A stretch of 64,000 nucleotides of DNA from Microvirga sp. SRT01 (GCA_018139225.1 JAGSNX010000004.1:248001-312000), one strand, 5' to 3'; shown: positions 33,660 to 42,975, counted from the stretch's first letter. The notes: generated from the sequence alone by a model not told the origin. Program-made: numbers and translations.

Positions 33660-35270
33660 ATGCGCGTTTCCACGATGACTCTGACGGGGGCGCTCGCCAT
33701 CGCCCTCGCCGGCCCTGCCGCCATCGCCGTTGCCGGCCCCGCCGCCCTCGGCGCACCGGCTCCCGCGCGCGGCAAGCCGAACGCCCGCCCGGCAGTGGTT
33801 CGGCCGGCTGCTCCTGTATCGGTGCCCGCCGCGATCGTGTCGGTGAACACCGGTCGCGGCCAGTTGGTCCGCCTCGCCCAGCCGATGACCGACTTGTTCA
33901 TCGCCGACGACGGGATCGCCGACGTTCAGGTCCGCTCCCCGACGCAGCTCTACATCTTCGGCAAGAAGACCGGCGAGACGACGATCTCCGCCACGTCGAA
34001 GAGCGGCGCCGTCGTCTATGCCGCGACCGTCCGGGTCGGCACGAACCTGAATTCGGTCGGACAGATGCTGTCGCTGGCGATGCCGGAGGCGCAGATCACC
34101 GCCACGCCGATGAACGGCATGGTGCTGCTGACCGGCACCGTCGCTGCGCCGGACGATGCCGCCGAAGCCGAACGACTGGTGCAGGCGTTCGTCGGGGATT
34201 CCACGAAAGTGCTGTCGCGCCTGAAGACCGCGACGCCGCTACAGGTGAACCTGCAAGTGCGCTTCGCGGAAGTCAGCCGCAGCTTCATCAAGAACGTCGG
34301 TGTCCGCCTCAACACCAGCGACCGTGCCGGCAGCGGCTTCCTGTTCGGGTCGAACTCCGGCAATGCCGGCACGATCACCTACGACGCGGCCACGGGTGGG
34401 AAGACGTCGACCTATTCGGTCGGCACCCAGCGCAGCACGCTGGGCATCGCGGGCCGCCTGTTCGGCACCGACATCCTGTCGGCCATCGATCTGGGCGAGA
34501 CGATCGGTCAGGTGACCACCCTGGCCAATCCGAACCTGACTGCGCTGTCGGGGGAGACGGGTACGTTCCTGGCCGGTGGCGAGGTCCCCATCCCGATCGC
34601 GCAGGCGCTGGGCACGATATCGGTCGAGTACAAGCAATACGGCGTCAGCCTGTCCTACACGCCGATCGTGTTGTCGGACGGGCGCATCTCGCTGCGTGTC
34701 CGTCCGGAGGTGTCGCAACTCGACTATTCCAACGCGATCACGATGAACGGCACGCGCGTTCCCGGGCTGACCAGCCGTCGCGCGGAAACGACGGTGGAAC
34801 TCGGTTCCGGACAGAGCGTGATGATCGGCGGACTGCTCCAGAACAGCCACAACAACTCGATCGAAAAGACGCCGTTCCTCGGCGACCTGCCGATTCTCGG
34901 TTCGCTGTTCCGGTCTAACGCCTTCCAGCGCAACGAGACCGAACTGGTCATCATCATCACGCCGTATCTGGTGAAGCCGGTGAACTCCTCATCGGACATC
35001 GCGCTGCCGACCGACGGCTACCGCGCGCCGACCGATGCCGGCCGCATTCTCGGCGGACAGCTCAGCGCACCCTATCTGCCGGGTACCCCGATCGACCGGC
35101 GTCCGGTGCCGACGATGGCACCCCAGACAGACGCCGCACCCGCGATCGGCGCCACCGCAACGGTTCCCGCCGTCCCGGTCCCGCAAGGGCCGGTTCGCGA
35201 AGACCGCGAACGCGCCCTCCCCGCGTCGTCGAAGAAGGGCAGCTCCGTAATGCCCGGCTTCTCCCGCTGA
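33660..35270 (+). CDS. cpaC: Outer-membrane secretin CpaC/RcpA of the Tad pilus
   Basis: A 536-residue secretin with signal peptide (about 1-30) that forms the outer-membrane pilus pore. The N-terminal pilus/secretion domain (VNTGRGQLVRLAQPMTDLFIAD) is about residues 60-125, a BON-like part is about 130-190, and the secretin core (about 195-445) includes VPIPIAQALGTISVEYKQYGVSL and GQSVMIGGLLQNSHNNSIEKTPFLGDLPILGSLF, the family signature. A Pro/Ala-rich tail follows. Its stop overlaps an ATG of the cpaD frame (TGATG). Confidence 0.94.
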   Translation: MRVSTMTLTGALAIALAGPAAIAVAGPAALGAPAPARGKPNARPAVVRPAAPVSVPAAIVSVNTGRGQLVRLAQPMTDLFIADDGIADVQVRSPTQLYIFGKKTGETTISATSKSGAVVYAATVRVGTNLNSVGQMLSLAMPEAQITATPMNGMVLLTGTVAAPDDAAEAERLVQAFVGDSTKVLSRLKTATPLQVNLQVRFAEVSRSFIKNVGVRLNTSDRAGSGFLFGSNSGNAGTITYDAATGGKTSTYSVGTQRSTLGIAGRLFGTDILSAIDLGETIGQVTTLANPNLTALSGETGTFLAGGEVPIPIAQALGTISVEYKQYGVSLSYTPIVLSDGRISLRVRPEVSQLDYSNAITMNGTRVPGLTSRRAETTVELGSGQSVMIGGLLQNSHNNSIEKTPFLGDLPILGSLFRSNAFQRNETELVIIITPYLVKPVNSSSDIALPTDGYRAPTDAGRILGGQLSAPYLPGTPIDRRPVPTMAPQTDAAPAIGATATVPAVPVPQGPVREDRERALPASSKKGSSVMPGFSR

Positions 35271-35287
35271 TGCGCGCCGAAGGAACC

Positions 35288-35926
35288 ATGATGAAGCAGC
35301 CTGTTCTTCTGTCCGCCCTCGTCCTCGCTCCGGCCCTCCTGTTGGGCGCGTGCATGGGCAGCGATGCCCAGCGCCGGGGGATGGAATCGATCCATCAGCC
35401 CGTCGTGCAGCGGTCCGACTATCTGCTGGACCTTCAGCTGGCAGGCGACCGTCTCGCCAGTGGCGAATCGCAGCGTCTGACGGGCTGGCTCGACGGCCTG
35501 CGGGTCGGCTACGGCGATCATGTCGGGCTGGACGATCAGGGCCGCTCGTCGGCGATGGTCCGCGGCCAGGTGTCGGGCACGCTCGCTGCGCGCGGGATGC
35601 TGATCTCGGACCAGATGCCGGTCACCGCCGCGCCGATCGCTCCCGGCACGGTGCGCGTCGTCGTCAGCCGCATGAAGGCGACGGTTCCGGGCTGCCCCGA
35701 CTGGGAGCATCGGCTGGACACCACGTTCGAAGCCGCCACCTCGCCCAATTACGGCTGCGCCATGAACCGTAATCTGGCCGCGATGGTCGCCCGGCCGGAG
35801 GATCTGATCCGCGGCGCGGGTACCGGCGACACCGATCCCACGACCAGTTCGCGCGCGATCAACAGCTATCGCAAGGCAGCGCCCACGGGCGGCGGCGGCA
35901 CCACGGTGAAGTCGGAAGGAAAGTAA
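35288..35926 (+). CDS. cpaD: Tad pilus lipoprotein CpaD
   Basis: A 212-residue outer-membrane lipoprotein with lipobox LLLGACMG (Cys about residue 22 from the chosen start). It matches the CpaD family: YLLDLQLAGDRLASGESQRL and VTAAPIAPGTVRVVVSRMKATVPGCPDW, and FEAATSPNYGCAMNRNLAAMVARPEDL. ATG 35288 is chosen because GAAGGA sits five bases upstream; ATG 35270 overlapping the cpaC stop is the alternative. CpaD helps to localise or assemble the CpaC secretin. Confidence 0.92.
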   Translation: MMKQPVLLSALVLAPALLLGACMGSDAQRRGMESIHQPVVQRSDYLLDLQLAGDRLASGESQRLTGWLDGLRVGYGDHVGLDDQGRSSAMVRGQVSGTLAARGMLISDQMPVTAAPIAPGTVRVVVSRMKATVPGCPDWEHRLDTTFEAATSPNYGCAMNRNLAAMVARPEDLIRGAGTGDTDPTTSSRAINSYRKAAPTGGGGTTVKSEGK

Positions 35927-35927
35927 G

Positions 35928-37223
35928 ATGAACGCTCCCTGGAAGCCCACCGGCGTGGGCACGCGCGATCCCTTCTTCGCCTATGTCTGCGACGACACGA
36001 CCGCCGACTCGCTGCGGCCGATCGTCAGCGAACTGGGCTGGTCGGTGGAGAAAATCCACAAGGGCGGGCTGCGCAACGCGATCCAGTCGCTGTCGGTCTC
36101 CGCCAGCCCGCAGATCCTGTTCGTCGATCTCGCCGAATCGGGCGATCCGCTCAACGACATCAACGCGCTCGCCGAGGTGTGCGAGCCCGGTACGGTCGTC
36201 ATCGCCGCGGGTCAGGTCAACGACGTGCGGCTGTACCGCGACCTGATCGCCAGCGGGATCCAGGATTACCTGCTGAAGCCGCTGCATCCGGACATGATGC
36301 GCGACGCGTTCAGCCACGCCCAGGCGATGCTCAACGCACCCAAGCCCGTCGACGCGGTGGTCGACCGGCCGCATTATTCGGTCGGCATCGTCGGTGCCCG
36401 CGGCGGCGTCGGCGCGTCGATGGTCGCGACCTCGATCGCGTGGCTGCTCGCGGAAAAGGAGGGGCGCACCACGGCGCTGCTCGACCTCGACGTGCATTTC
36501 GGCACCGGCGCGCTCAGCCTTGATCTGGAACCGGGCCGCGGCCTGACGGATGCGATCGACAATCCCAGCCGGATCGACGGGCTGTTCATCGAGCGCGCCA
36601 TGGTGAAGGCGTCGGAGAAGCTGGCGGTGCTGTCCGCCGAAGCGCCGATCAACCAGCCGCTGATGACGGACGGCGCGGCCTTCTTCCAGTTGCAGGAGGA
36701 GATGCGCTCGGCGTTCGAATGCACTGTGGTCGACCTGCCGCGCGGCATGCTGGTCCAGCATCCGCACCTCGTCAGCGACATGCAGGTGATCGTCATCGTC
36801 ACCGATCTGACGCTGGCGGCGGCGCGCGACACGATCCGGCTGCTCTCGTGGTTCAAGACCAACGCCCCGAACACCTCGGTCACCGTGCTCGCCAACCGCG
36901 TCGCGGGGACCGGCCAGCCGGAGATCACGCGCAAGGACTTCGAAACCTCGATCGAGCGCAAGATCGATTATCTCGTGCCCCTCGACATGAAGCTCGCCGC
37001 ACAGGCTGCCAAGCTGGGCAAGCCGGTCGCCGAAGCCGGCAAGAATTCGAAGACCGTCACGCCGATCGGCGATCTGGTCCGCGCGATCACCGCGATCGTG
37101 CCCGATGACGTCAAGGATGCGGGCAAGGGCAAGAAGGGCAAGGGCGACAAGCCGGCCGGCGGATCGTCGCTGCTCGGCGGGCTCAAGGGCCTGATGACCA
37201 AGCGCGGGGCGAAGGCGAAGTAA
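35928..37223 (+). CDS. cpaE: Tad pilus localisation ATPase-like protein CpaE/TadZ
   Basis: A 431-residue protein with an N-terminal receiver-like domain (about 10-125, phospho-site region LFVDLAESG) and a ParA/MinD-type domain. The deviant Walker A reads GARGGVGASMVA (about 148-159), without the usual lysine pair; this RGGVGAS form is familiar in CpaE. The C-terminus is Lys/Gly-rich (GKGKKGKGDKPAGG). CpaE/TadZ places the Tad secretion apparatus at the cell pole. It is followed 25 bases later directly by tadB; the cpaF gene usually found here is missing. Confidence 0.92.
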   Translation: MNAPWKPTGVGTRDPFFAYVCDDTTADSLRPIVSELGWSVEKIHKGGLRNAIQSLSVSASPQILFVDLAESGDPLNDINALAEVCEPGTVVIAAGQVNDVRLYRDLIASGIQDYLLKPLHPDMMRDAFSHAQAMLNAPKPVDAVVDRPHYSVGIVGARGGVGASMVATSIAWLLAEKEGRTTALLDLDVHFGTGALSLDLEPGRGLTDAIDNPSRIDGLFIERAMVKASEKLAVLSAEAPINQPLMTDGAAFFQLQEEMRSAFECTVVDLPRGMLVQHPHLVSDMQVIVIVTDLTLAAARDTIRLLSWFKTNAPNTSVTVLANRVAGTGQPEITRKDFETSIERKIDYLVPLDMKLAAQAAKLGKPVAEAGKNSKTVTPIGDLVRAITAIVPDDVKDAGKGKKGKGDKPAGGSSLLGGLKGLMTKRGAKAK

Positions 37224-37248
37224 GCCGGCAACGGCGGAAGGGCGCGTC

Positions 37249-38220
37249 ATGGACATGATGCCACTAATCATCGTCACGGTCGGCGGTGCCTTGATCCTGG
37301 GGATGATCGCGCTGGCGTTTGCCGGCCCCTCGCCTCAACGAGCGCAGGCGCGCCGCATCGGTGCGCTGCGCGAACGGCACGGCGACTCCGCCGTCGCCGT
37401 CGACGCGAAACTGCGCCGCATCACGAACTCGCGCGACACCAGGATGGACGTCGCGGTCGGCCGCCTGCTCCCCAACCGCGCCGCCCTGGCCAAACGGCTG
37501 GCGATGACGGGCAAGGACTGGACGGTCGGCAATTACGGCATGGCGACCGCCGGCGTCACCGGTGTCGTCGCGCTGCTGCTGCTGCTGAAGGGCGCACCCC
37601 TGCTGCTCGCGCTGTTGCTGGGGCTGGCGATGGGTGCGGGCATCCCGCATTTGGTGGTCGGCAAAGTCATCAAACGCCGCATCGCCAAGTTCACGTCCAA
37701 GTTCCCCGACGCGATCGAACTGCTCGTTCGCGGCCTCCGCTCCGGCCTGCCGATCAGCGAGACGATGGGGGTCGTGGGCGCCGAGGTCGACGGCCCCGTC
37801 GGCGAGGAATTCCGTGCGATCGCCGACAAGATGAAGATCGGGCGGACGATGGACGCGGCGATGCAGGACACCGCCGATCGCCTCGGCACCCCCGAATTCC
37901 AGTTCTTCGTCATCACGATCGCCATCCAGCGCGAAACCGGTGGCAATCTGGCGGAGACGCTCGCGAACCTGGCGGAGGTGCTGCGCAAGCGCAGCCAGAT
38001 GAAGTTGAAGATCCGGGCGATGTCGTCCGAATCCAAGGCGTCCGCCTACATCATCGGGTCGCTGCCGTTCGTCGTCTTCGGCCTGATCTGGACGATCAAC
38101 GATACGTACATGCAGAACTTCTTCGTCGATCAGCGGCTGATCGTGGCGGGGCTCGGCGGCATGATCTGGATGAGCATCGGCGCCTTCATCATGGCCAAGA
38201 TGATCAATTTCGAGATTTAG
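37249..38220 (+). CDS. tadB: Tad pilus inner-membrane platform protein TadB
   Basis: A 323-residue polytopic protein with a T2SSF domain (KFPDAIELLVRGLRSGLPISETM, about residues 143-165, and IQRETGGNLAETLANLAEVLRKR). Helices lie at about 5-25, 95-135, 270-290 and 300-320. TadB and TadC form the membrane platform on which the motor ATPase acts. The start ATG (MDMMPLI) follows cpaE by 25 bases. Good length for the family. Confidence 0.93.
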   Translation: MDMMPLIIVTVGGALILGMIALAFAGPSPQRAQARRIGALRERHGDSAVAVDAKLRRITNSRDTRMDVAVGRLLPNRAALAKRLAMTGKDWTVGNYGMATAGVTGVVALLLLLKGAPLLLALLLGLAMGAGIPHLVVGKVIKRRIAKFTSKFPDAIELLVRGLRSGLPISETMGVVGAEVDGPVGEEFRAIADKMKIGRTMDAAMQDTADRLGTPEFQFFVITIAIQRETGGNLAETLANLAEVLRKRSQMKLKIRAMSSESKASAYIIGSLPFVVFGLIWTINDTYMQNFFVDQRLIVAGLGGMIWMSIGAFIMAKMINFEI

Positions 38221-38227
38221 GACAGCG

Positions 38228-39223
38228 ATGATGACCCCAGCTCATGGCCCAACGCTGCTCGGCATCGACGTCCTGTGGGTCGCGACGTTGCTGTCCGGCG
38301 TCGCCGCCTTCGCGGTCATGGTCGCGATCTACGCCGCGACCAGCGTCAAGGATCCGATGGCGAAGCGCGTCAAGGCGCTGAACGATCGGCGCGAGCAGTT
38401 GAAGGCGGGCATCACCGCCTCGACGAAGCGCCGCGCAAAGCTGGTCCAGCGCAACGACACCGCCGACCGCATGAAGACGATGCTGTCGTCGATGAAGGTG
38501 TTGCAGGACAGCCAGGTCAAGGCGGCGCAACGCAAGCTGTTGCAGGCGGGCATCCGGTCCAAGGAATGGGCGGTCGCGGTCATCTTCGGCCGCATGGTCC
38601 TGCCGATCGTGTTCGGCGGCATGGCGGTCTTCTGGGTATACGGCACCGACGGTTTCGCAGACTGGTCGCCGTTGAAGAAATACGGGCTGGTCGCGGTGAC
38701 CTTCATCCTGTCGTACAAGGCACCCGACATCTTCCTGACCAACAAGATCAAGAAGCGCACCGACCTCATCCGCAAGGGGCTGCCCGACGCGCTCGACCTG
38801 CTGGTGATCTGCGCAGAGGCTGGCCTGACCGTCGATGCAGCGTTCCACCGCGTGGCGCGCGAACTGGGCCGCGCCTATCCCGAACTGGGCGAGGAATTCA
38901 CGCTCACCGCAATCGAGCTCGGCTTCCTGACCGATCGACGTCAGGCGTTCGAGAACCTCGCGATGCGCGTCGATCTGGACGCGGTGAAGGGCGTCACCAC
39001 GACGATGGTCCAGACCGAGAAATACGGCACGCCCCTGGCATCGGCGCTTCGCGTCCTGTCCGCGGAGTTCCGCAACGAACGCATGATGCGCGCCGAGGAA
39101 AAGGCGGCACGGCTGCCGGCGATCATGACGGTGCCGCTGATCCTGTTCATCCTGCCCGTACTGTTCGTCGTCATCCTTGGGCCGGCCGCCTGTTCGATCA
39201 AGGACGCGCTGATGACCGGCTGA
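38228..39223 (+). CDS. tadC: Tad pilus inner-membrane platform protein TadC
   Basis: A 331-residue T2SSF-family membrane protein, partner of TadB. The T2SSF signature is KGLPDALDLLVICAEAGLTVDAAFHRVARELGRAYPELGEE, with VQTEKYGTPLASALRVLSAEFR afterwards. Helices are seen at about 12-35, 112-150 and 298-320. It starts seven bases after tadB and ends the cluster: no tadD, tadE/F or tadG follows; instead hairpin repeats and small unknown genes. Confidence 0.93.
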   Translation: MMTPAHGPTLLGIDVLWVATLLSGVAAFAVMVAIYAATSVKDPMAKRVKALNDRREQLKAGITASTKRRAKLVQRNDTADRMKTMLSSMKVLQDSQVKAAQRKLLQAGIRSKEWAVAVIFGRMVLPIVFGGMAVFWVYGTDGFADWSPLKKYGLVAVTFILSYKAPDIFLTNKIKKRTDLIRKGLPDALDLLVICAEAGLTVDAAFHRVARELGRAYPELGEEFTLTAIELGFLTDRRQAFENLAMRVDLDAVKGVTTTMVQTEKYGTPLASALRVLSAEFRNERMMRAEEKAARLPAIMTVPLILFILPVLFVVILGPAACSIKDALMTG

Positions 39224-39270
39224 CGCCGGCCATCATAGCCTGACGCCTCGGGTTACGTGGGCCAACCGTC

Positions 39271-39295
39271 ACCCCGGCGAGCGCTGGGGTCTTTC
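39271..39295 (+). terminator. Probable terminator of the cpa/tad operon
   Basis: ACCCCGGCG-AG-CGCTGGGGT forms an interrupted stem at 39271-39290, followed by CTTTC. It also resembles the dispersed repeat at 17886. Confidence 0.55.
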
Positions 39296-39326
39296 TGAGG
39301 AGAGAACCGGTGCTCCTCACCACGAG

Positions 39327-39357
39327 CCCCCCTTCCCTACGGTGACGTGAAGGGGGG
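39327..39357. repeat. GC hairpin CCCCCCTTC ... GAAGGGGGG
   Basis: Nine-base perfect arms (39327-39335 and 39349-39357) around a 13-base loop. Together with 39271-39295 this is the only structure in 39224-39528; no gene is seen there. Confidence 0.5.
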
Positions 39358-39528
39358 CGGTGGTGCCTGAAACCTCGGTTTTGTTGGCACCATCCTATCC
39401 AGAGATGCTGTCAGCGTAACGCGAGCTGCTCCCCACCGGATGCCTGTCGCGCTATGAGGATGGCAGCCCCGCCCTCGCCACCCGCCGGAACGATCTCACC
39501 TGCAACGAACAGGTATCGGATGCGTGGA

Positions 39529-39762
39529 TCAGTCCGTGCCTTGCTTTCGTGCGCCATCGATCATCTTCTGCGCGATCGTGCGTACGCCGGCGTCGTTCTT
39601 GGTGGCGTCACTGGCAGGATCGCCCAGATGGTCGAGGCTGTTCTCGAGAAAATCGAGCAGTCCGGGGTGTTGCGCCTCGACATACTCCATCACCTTGAAC
39701 AGCAGGTGCTCGGTCGCGATTTCGCGTTGACGGGTCTGCACGGCGTCGGCGTCGTTCATCAT
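39529..39762 (-). CDS. Small hypothetical protein, 77 aa
   Basis: A 77-residue soluble, acidic, helical protein (TEHLLFKVMEYVEAQHPGLLDFLENSLDHLGD) that I do not recognise. AGGAGA lies just upstream of a double ATG (39762/39759); the longer frame to 39795 lacks a ribosome site. No neighbours on the same strand. It could be a stress-associated small protein but nothing in the sequence shows this. Confidence 0.62.
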   Translation of the reverse strand: MMNDADAVQTRQREIATEHLLFKVMEYVEAQHPGLLDFLENSLDHLGDPASDATKNDAGVRTIAQKMIDGARKQGTD

Positions 39763-39898
39763 TCTCTCCTGACTGGAGGCTCCATAACGCGCCATCGACG
39801 CGTGGGTCCCGGCCGCCGTGCAACCCGGTGCGTGCGATCGTCGCGTCGACGACGCTTCGCGGATGCGACCAACGCGGGCTCCGCATCGTTATCCGCCT

Positions 39899-40084
39899 AT
39901 GGACAACGACCCCCTCGCCGCCGCGCTCGAACATGCCCAGGCATTCGCGCGATCCTACAGCCCCGGCGATCTGATCGACGAGGACAGCGGCTTCACAGTC
40001 GACAACCTTCTTGCGCTGATCGCGGCGGCAACGCCGCCGACGCCGGAAGACAAGATCACCGACGAGCTGGGCGATCTTGCCTGA
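39899..40084 (+). CDS. Small hypothetical protein, 61 aa
   Basis: A 61-residue acidic protein (DNDPLAAALEHAQAFARSYSPGDLIDEDSGFTVDNLLALI) with no signal peptide or recognised domain. The composition and predicted helices are protein-like, but the ribosome site is weak. It is divergent from the 77-residue gene at 39762 across 136 bases. Confidence 0.5.
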   Translation: MDNDPLAAALEHAQAFARSYSPGDLIDEDSGFTVDNLLALIAAATPPTPEDKITDELGDLA

Positions 40085-40214
40085 CCGGAACGCGTGACTG
40101 CGCCCGCCATGATCACGCGTCCCCGCGACTTCCCTTGATCGACATCATAGCGAAAGCCCATTTGCTTCGGTGGCGTTGTCTCCCCTGCCGCGTTGTAATG
40201 ATCGGAGAACCGCC

Positions 40215-40406
40215 ATGAACCAGCCCGTATATGATGAGCCGTCCGATGTAGATGCCGTCGACGGCGTGGTACTCGTCAGCGGACCGGGCGGGGTGGTAGC
40301 CTCGTTTACGCCGGATGCCGCAGCCGACACCTCCGATCGATTGCTTCAGGCTGCGGCGCAGGCGGAGGGCCAGACGATCGAGATGCGGTCGAAGTCTGGC
40401 CACTGA
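40215..40406 (+). CDS. Small hypothetical protein, 63 aa
   Basis: A 63-residue protein (VDAVDGVVLVSGPGGVVASFTPDAAADTSDRLLQAAAQAEG) with GGAGAA well placed before the ATG at 40215. The alternation of short strands and a helix looks like a small globular fold. Not recognised. It ends just before a strong hairpin terminator. Confidence 0.6.
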   Translation: MNQPVYDEPSDVDAVDGVVLVSGPGGVVASFTPDAAADTSDRLLQAAAQAEGQTIEMRSKSGH

Positions 40407-40439
40407 CGGCGTGCAGGCCAACGGCCGGATTGCAAGAAA

Positions 40440-40472
40440 GCCGCCGACCATCATGCGTGGTCGGCGGCTTCG
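40440..40472. terminator. Bidirectional hairpin terminator
   Basis: GCCGCCGACCA (40440-40450) pairs perfectly with TGGTCGGCGGC (40458-40468) around a seven-base loop, between convergent genes ending at 40406 and 40496. TTCG follows on the plus strand and TTTCTTGC on the minus strand. Confidence 0.75.
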
Positions 40473-40495
40473 TGTATCCCGGACGACGGAGTCGG

Positions 40496-41143
40496 TCAGG
40501 CGAAGCTGACGGTCGTCCTGACCGGGCGACGACGGCGCAGGGCGCCACCCGTTGCACCGACGCCTGCGATCATCAGCGCCCAGGACGCGGGCTCGGGCAC
40601 GGCCCCTGCGGACAGAACGACATTGTCGAGGGCGAACTGCGCAAACTCGGGTCCGCCGGTGATCGTCAGGGACGAGAGATTGACGAAGTCGTTAAGGGCG
40701 AAGGTAGAGAATGTTTCAGCCGCCTGCGGGTCGGCGAAGATCGTGGCGGTGATGACGGCGCCAGCCTTCACCCCGGTCACCGTCAGGGTCAGGGGATTGC
40801 CCGACCCGGTAAACGTCTGCGCCGCATCGAGCGAGACCAACGAAAACAGCCCCCCGTTCACGCCGAAGAACGATACGCTGGTTTCGTTCATGCCGTAATA
40901 GGCTGTCGTCCCATTTGAAGGACAGCTTGGATTGCACATTCCGAGGTGTTTCGAGGGATCGTTCAGCAGATACATCCCGAAGATGCTTGTAGGGACGATC
41001 TGCACCTGAAAGCCGTCTTCATTGAACTTGTACTTTTGAGATCCGAAACCATCGAGGGCTTGTGTATTGAAGTCGATCGTTGCTGCCTGAACACTTGTCG
41101 CTGAGAAAGCGGCCGCAATGGCCAGCATTGAAAATCGTATCAT
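40496..41143 (-). CDS. PEPxxWA-CTERM sorting-signal protein, 215 aa
   Basis: A secreted protein with signal peptide (MIRFSMLAIAAAFSATSVQA) and the proteobacterial sorting tail VPEPASWALMIAGVGATGG followed by LRRRR. This tail is the PEP-CTERM variant recognised by exosortase, so the protein is expected to be processed and held at or released from the outer surface. The middle is a Thr/Ser/Gly-rich beta-sandwich-like region (TFTGSGNPLTLTVTGVKAGAVITATIF) with one Cys pair (MCNPSCPS). AAGGAT before ATG 41143 sets the start. No exosortase gene is in the window. Confidence 0.87.
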   Translation of the reverse strand: MIRFSMLAIAAAFSATSVQAATIDFNTQALDGFGSQKYKFNEDGFQVQIVPTSIFGMYLLNDPSKHLGMCNPSCPSNGTTAYYGMNETSVSFFGVNGGLFSLVSLDAAQTFTGSGNPLTLTVTGVKAGAVITATIFADPQAAETFSTFALNDFVNLSSLTITGGPEFAQFALDNVVLSAGAVPEPASWALMIAGVGATGGALRRRRPVRTTVSFA

Positions 41144-41664
41144 CGGCGATCCTTTTTGCGCGATTGATGGACTTGCTGGTTGCAGCTCTGACGTCCTGCC
41201 GGCGTTCTTGTGCACCATGCTGCTTCGACTGGATCGTCCAACGCCAACGCTTCTGCGAGGACGGTCGAAACATGCGGCTAGGCTGCGCCGCTATAGCTCG
41301 CGGCAATGCTCCGTCGTGTCAATATGGTTAATAACTATCTATTATTGCATCGATTTTAGTGTTTCGCGGGGAGCATCGGATCGTTAACCTCCACCCTCTT
41401 CCGGGAAGCGCGGATCATCCGCGACGGCTCGTCGCGATCGCCCTGTTCGCATCGTATTCGCTGTTCGCTCGGAGCTCGCGAGCCGTCCGGTTCGCGGAGA
41501 CTGCACTGGCGCCATCGACGTCCCGCAAGATCCGCGCGCGCCGACCCACTGCCGCGTCAAGGCTCTGGCCTTCGCCGATGAAGGCTCATGGAACGCCCGC
41601 GACACGCGGCGCGCCCGGCGGGACGCCGTCCTGACCTCGCGCGCAGCGTTTACGGCTCGCCCGA
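41144..41664. other. Intergenic region, no gene seen
   Basis: About 520 bases between two minus-strand genes. The part 41315-41365 is markedly AT-rich (GGTTAATAACTATCTATTAT) and may hold the promoter of the PEPxxWA gene. The GC-rich rest has overlapping short frames on both strands, none with a ribosome site or recognisable protein. Confidence 0.5.
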
Positions 41665-42975
41665 TCAGCGCGACGCTTGAGCCGCCGGCCCCTGCAACCC
41701 CGGCGGCGGCGTGGCCTTCGCGTCCGGGTCGACGCCTCTCCGCTCGTCGAGCGAACGCATGATCGGCGTCACCGTCAGCCCGTGCAGCAGGATGGACAGC
41801 AGCACTACCAGCCCGACGATTCCCCACAGGCGTTCCGGATCGGCCACGTCCATATGGTTGATGCCGTACGCCAGATAGTAGATCGACCCGACGCCGCGGA
41901 TGCCGAAGAACGCCAGCGTCATCTTCTCACCCCGATCCGCGTGGTGGCCGAGCAGACCCAGCCAGCCCGTGACCGGCCGAACCACCAGAAGGATGAGGAG
42001 CGCGACGCCTGCATCCCTCCACGTCACCGGTGCCAGCAGACCGCTGACCAGCGCTCCGCCAAACAGGATCAGCAGCACCATCATCGCGAGCCGTTCGATC
42101 TGCTCGGTGATCGCATGCATGTCCGCCTGGAAGTCGTGCTCGCGGTGCGTATGACGGACTGTCAGCGCGGTGACGAAAACCGCCAGGAACCCGTACACGT
42201 GCACGATCTCGGTCAGACCGTACGACACGAATGTTGCCGACAGGGCGATCAGACCGTCGCCCGTCCGCGCCAGTTTCGTCTTCGCCGGGATGTGGAACGT
42301 CAGCCAGCCGAATATCCTTCCGACGATCCAGCCTCCGGCGATCCCGCCGACGATCTCCCACAGCACCCGGTATGTCAGCCACTCGGTCAGCCACGGCTTG
42401 CCGGCGGGTACTGCGACCGCCAGCAGGATGGCGAGATGCACGAACGGGAAGGCTGCGCCGTCATTCAGCCCAGCCTCCGAGGTCAGCCCGAAGCGCACCT
42501 CGTCCTCGTCCCCCGTTTTCGGGGGGCCGACCTGCACGTCGGCGGCCAGGACGGGGTCGGTCGGGGCGAGGCTGGCGGCGATCAGCAACGCCACCGCCCA
42601 CGGCAGGCCGAGCGCCCACCCCGTCAGGAGAGTGATCGCCAGAATACCCAGCGGCATCGTGATCGCGATCAGTCGCCAGGTGATCGACCAGCGTCGCCAG
42701 CCGAACACGCGATCGATCTTCAGGCCTGCGCCCATCAGCGCGATGATGACGACGAACTCGGCAAACCGCTCGGTTACATCCGGATAGAGCATCGGTAGCG
42801 GACGCAACGTAACCTGCGGCAGCAGGAACAGGCCCGCACCGATGCCGATGCACACGATCGGCAGTGACAGCGGCAGGCGCTTCAACGCCAGTGGCAGCCA
42901 CGCCACCAGCGCGATGAGCAGACCGGCACCGGTCATGACAAGAATATAGGGATCGGGAAAAACGCTGGCTGGCAT
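41665..42975 (-). CDS. CPA1-family Na+(K+)/H+ antiporter
   Basis: A 436-residue inner-membrane cation/proton antiporter with about 12-13 helices. Family landmarks are the unwound-helix text SLAPTDPVLAADVQVGPP (about 132-150) and the ion-binding SEAGLNDGAAFPFVHLAI (about 165-182), where the ND pair marks electroneutral CPA1 exchangers. The C-terminal cytoplasmic tail is short (about 30 residues, RRGVDPDAKATPPPGLQ), unlike NhaP2 types with a regulatory domain. It serves pH and sodium homeostasis. It stands alone on the minus strand. Confidence 0.92.
   Translation of the reverse strand: MPASVFPDPYILVMTGAGLLIALVAWLPLALKRLPLSLPIVCIGIGAGLFLLPQVTLRPLPMLYPDVTERFAEFVVIIALMGAGLKIDRVFGWRRWSITWRLIAITMPLGILAITLLTGWALGLPWAVALLIAASLAPTDPVLAADVQVGPPKTGDEDEVRFGLTSEAGLNDGAAFPFVHLAILLAVAVPAGKPWLTEWLTYRVLWEIVGGIAGGWIVGRIFGWLTFHIPAKTKLARTGDGLIALSATFVSYGLTEIVHVYGFLAVFVTALTVRHTHREHDFQADMHAITEQIERLAMMVLLILFGGALVSGLLAPVTWRDAGVALLILLVVRPVTGWLGLLGHHADRGEKMTLAFFGIRGVGSIYYLAYGINHMDVADPERLWGIVGLVVLLSILLHGLTVTPIMRSLDERRGVDPDAKATPPPGLQGPAAQASR

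Noticed and set aside
7973-39357. GC hairpins as CRISPR repeats
   Set aside because: Copies are isolated (7973, 17886, 17963, 39271, 39327) with no regular spacer array and no cas genes.
41359-41634. Possible 91-aa gene downstream of the AT-rich patch
   Set aside because: No ribosome site, no domain, and overlaps competing frames on the other strand.
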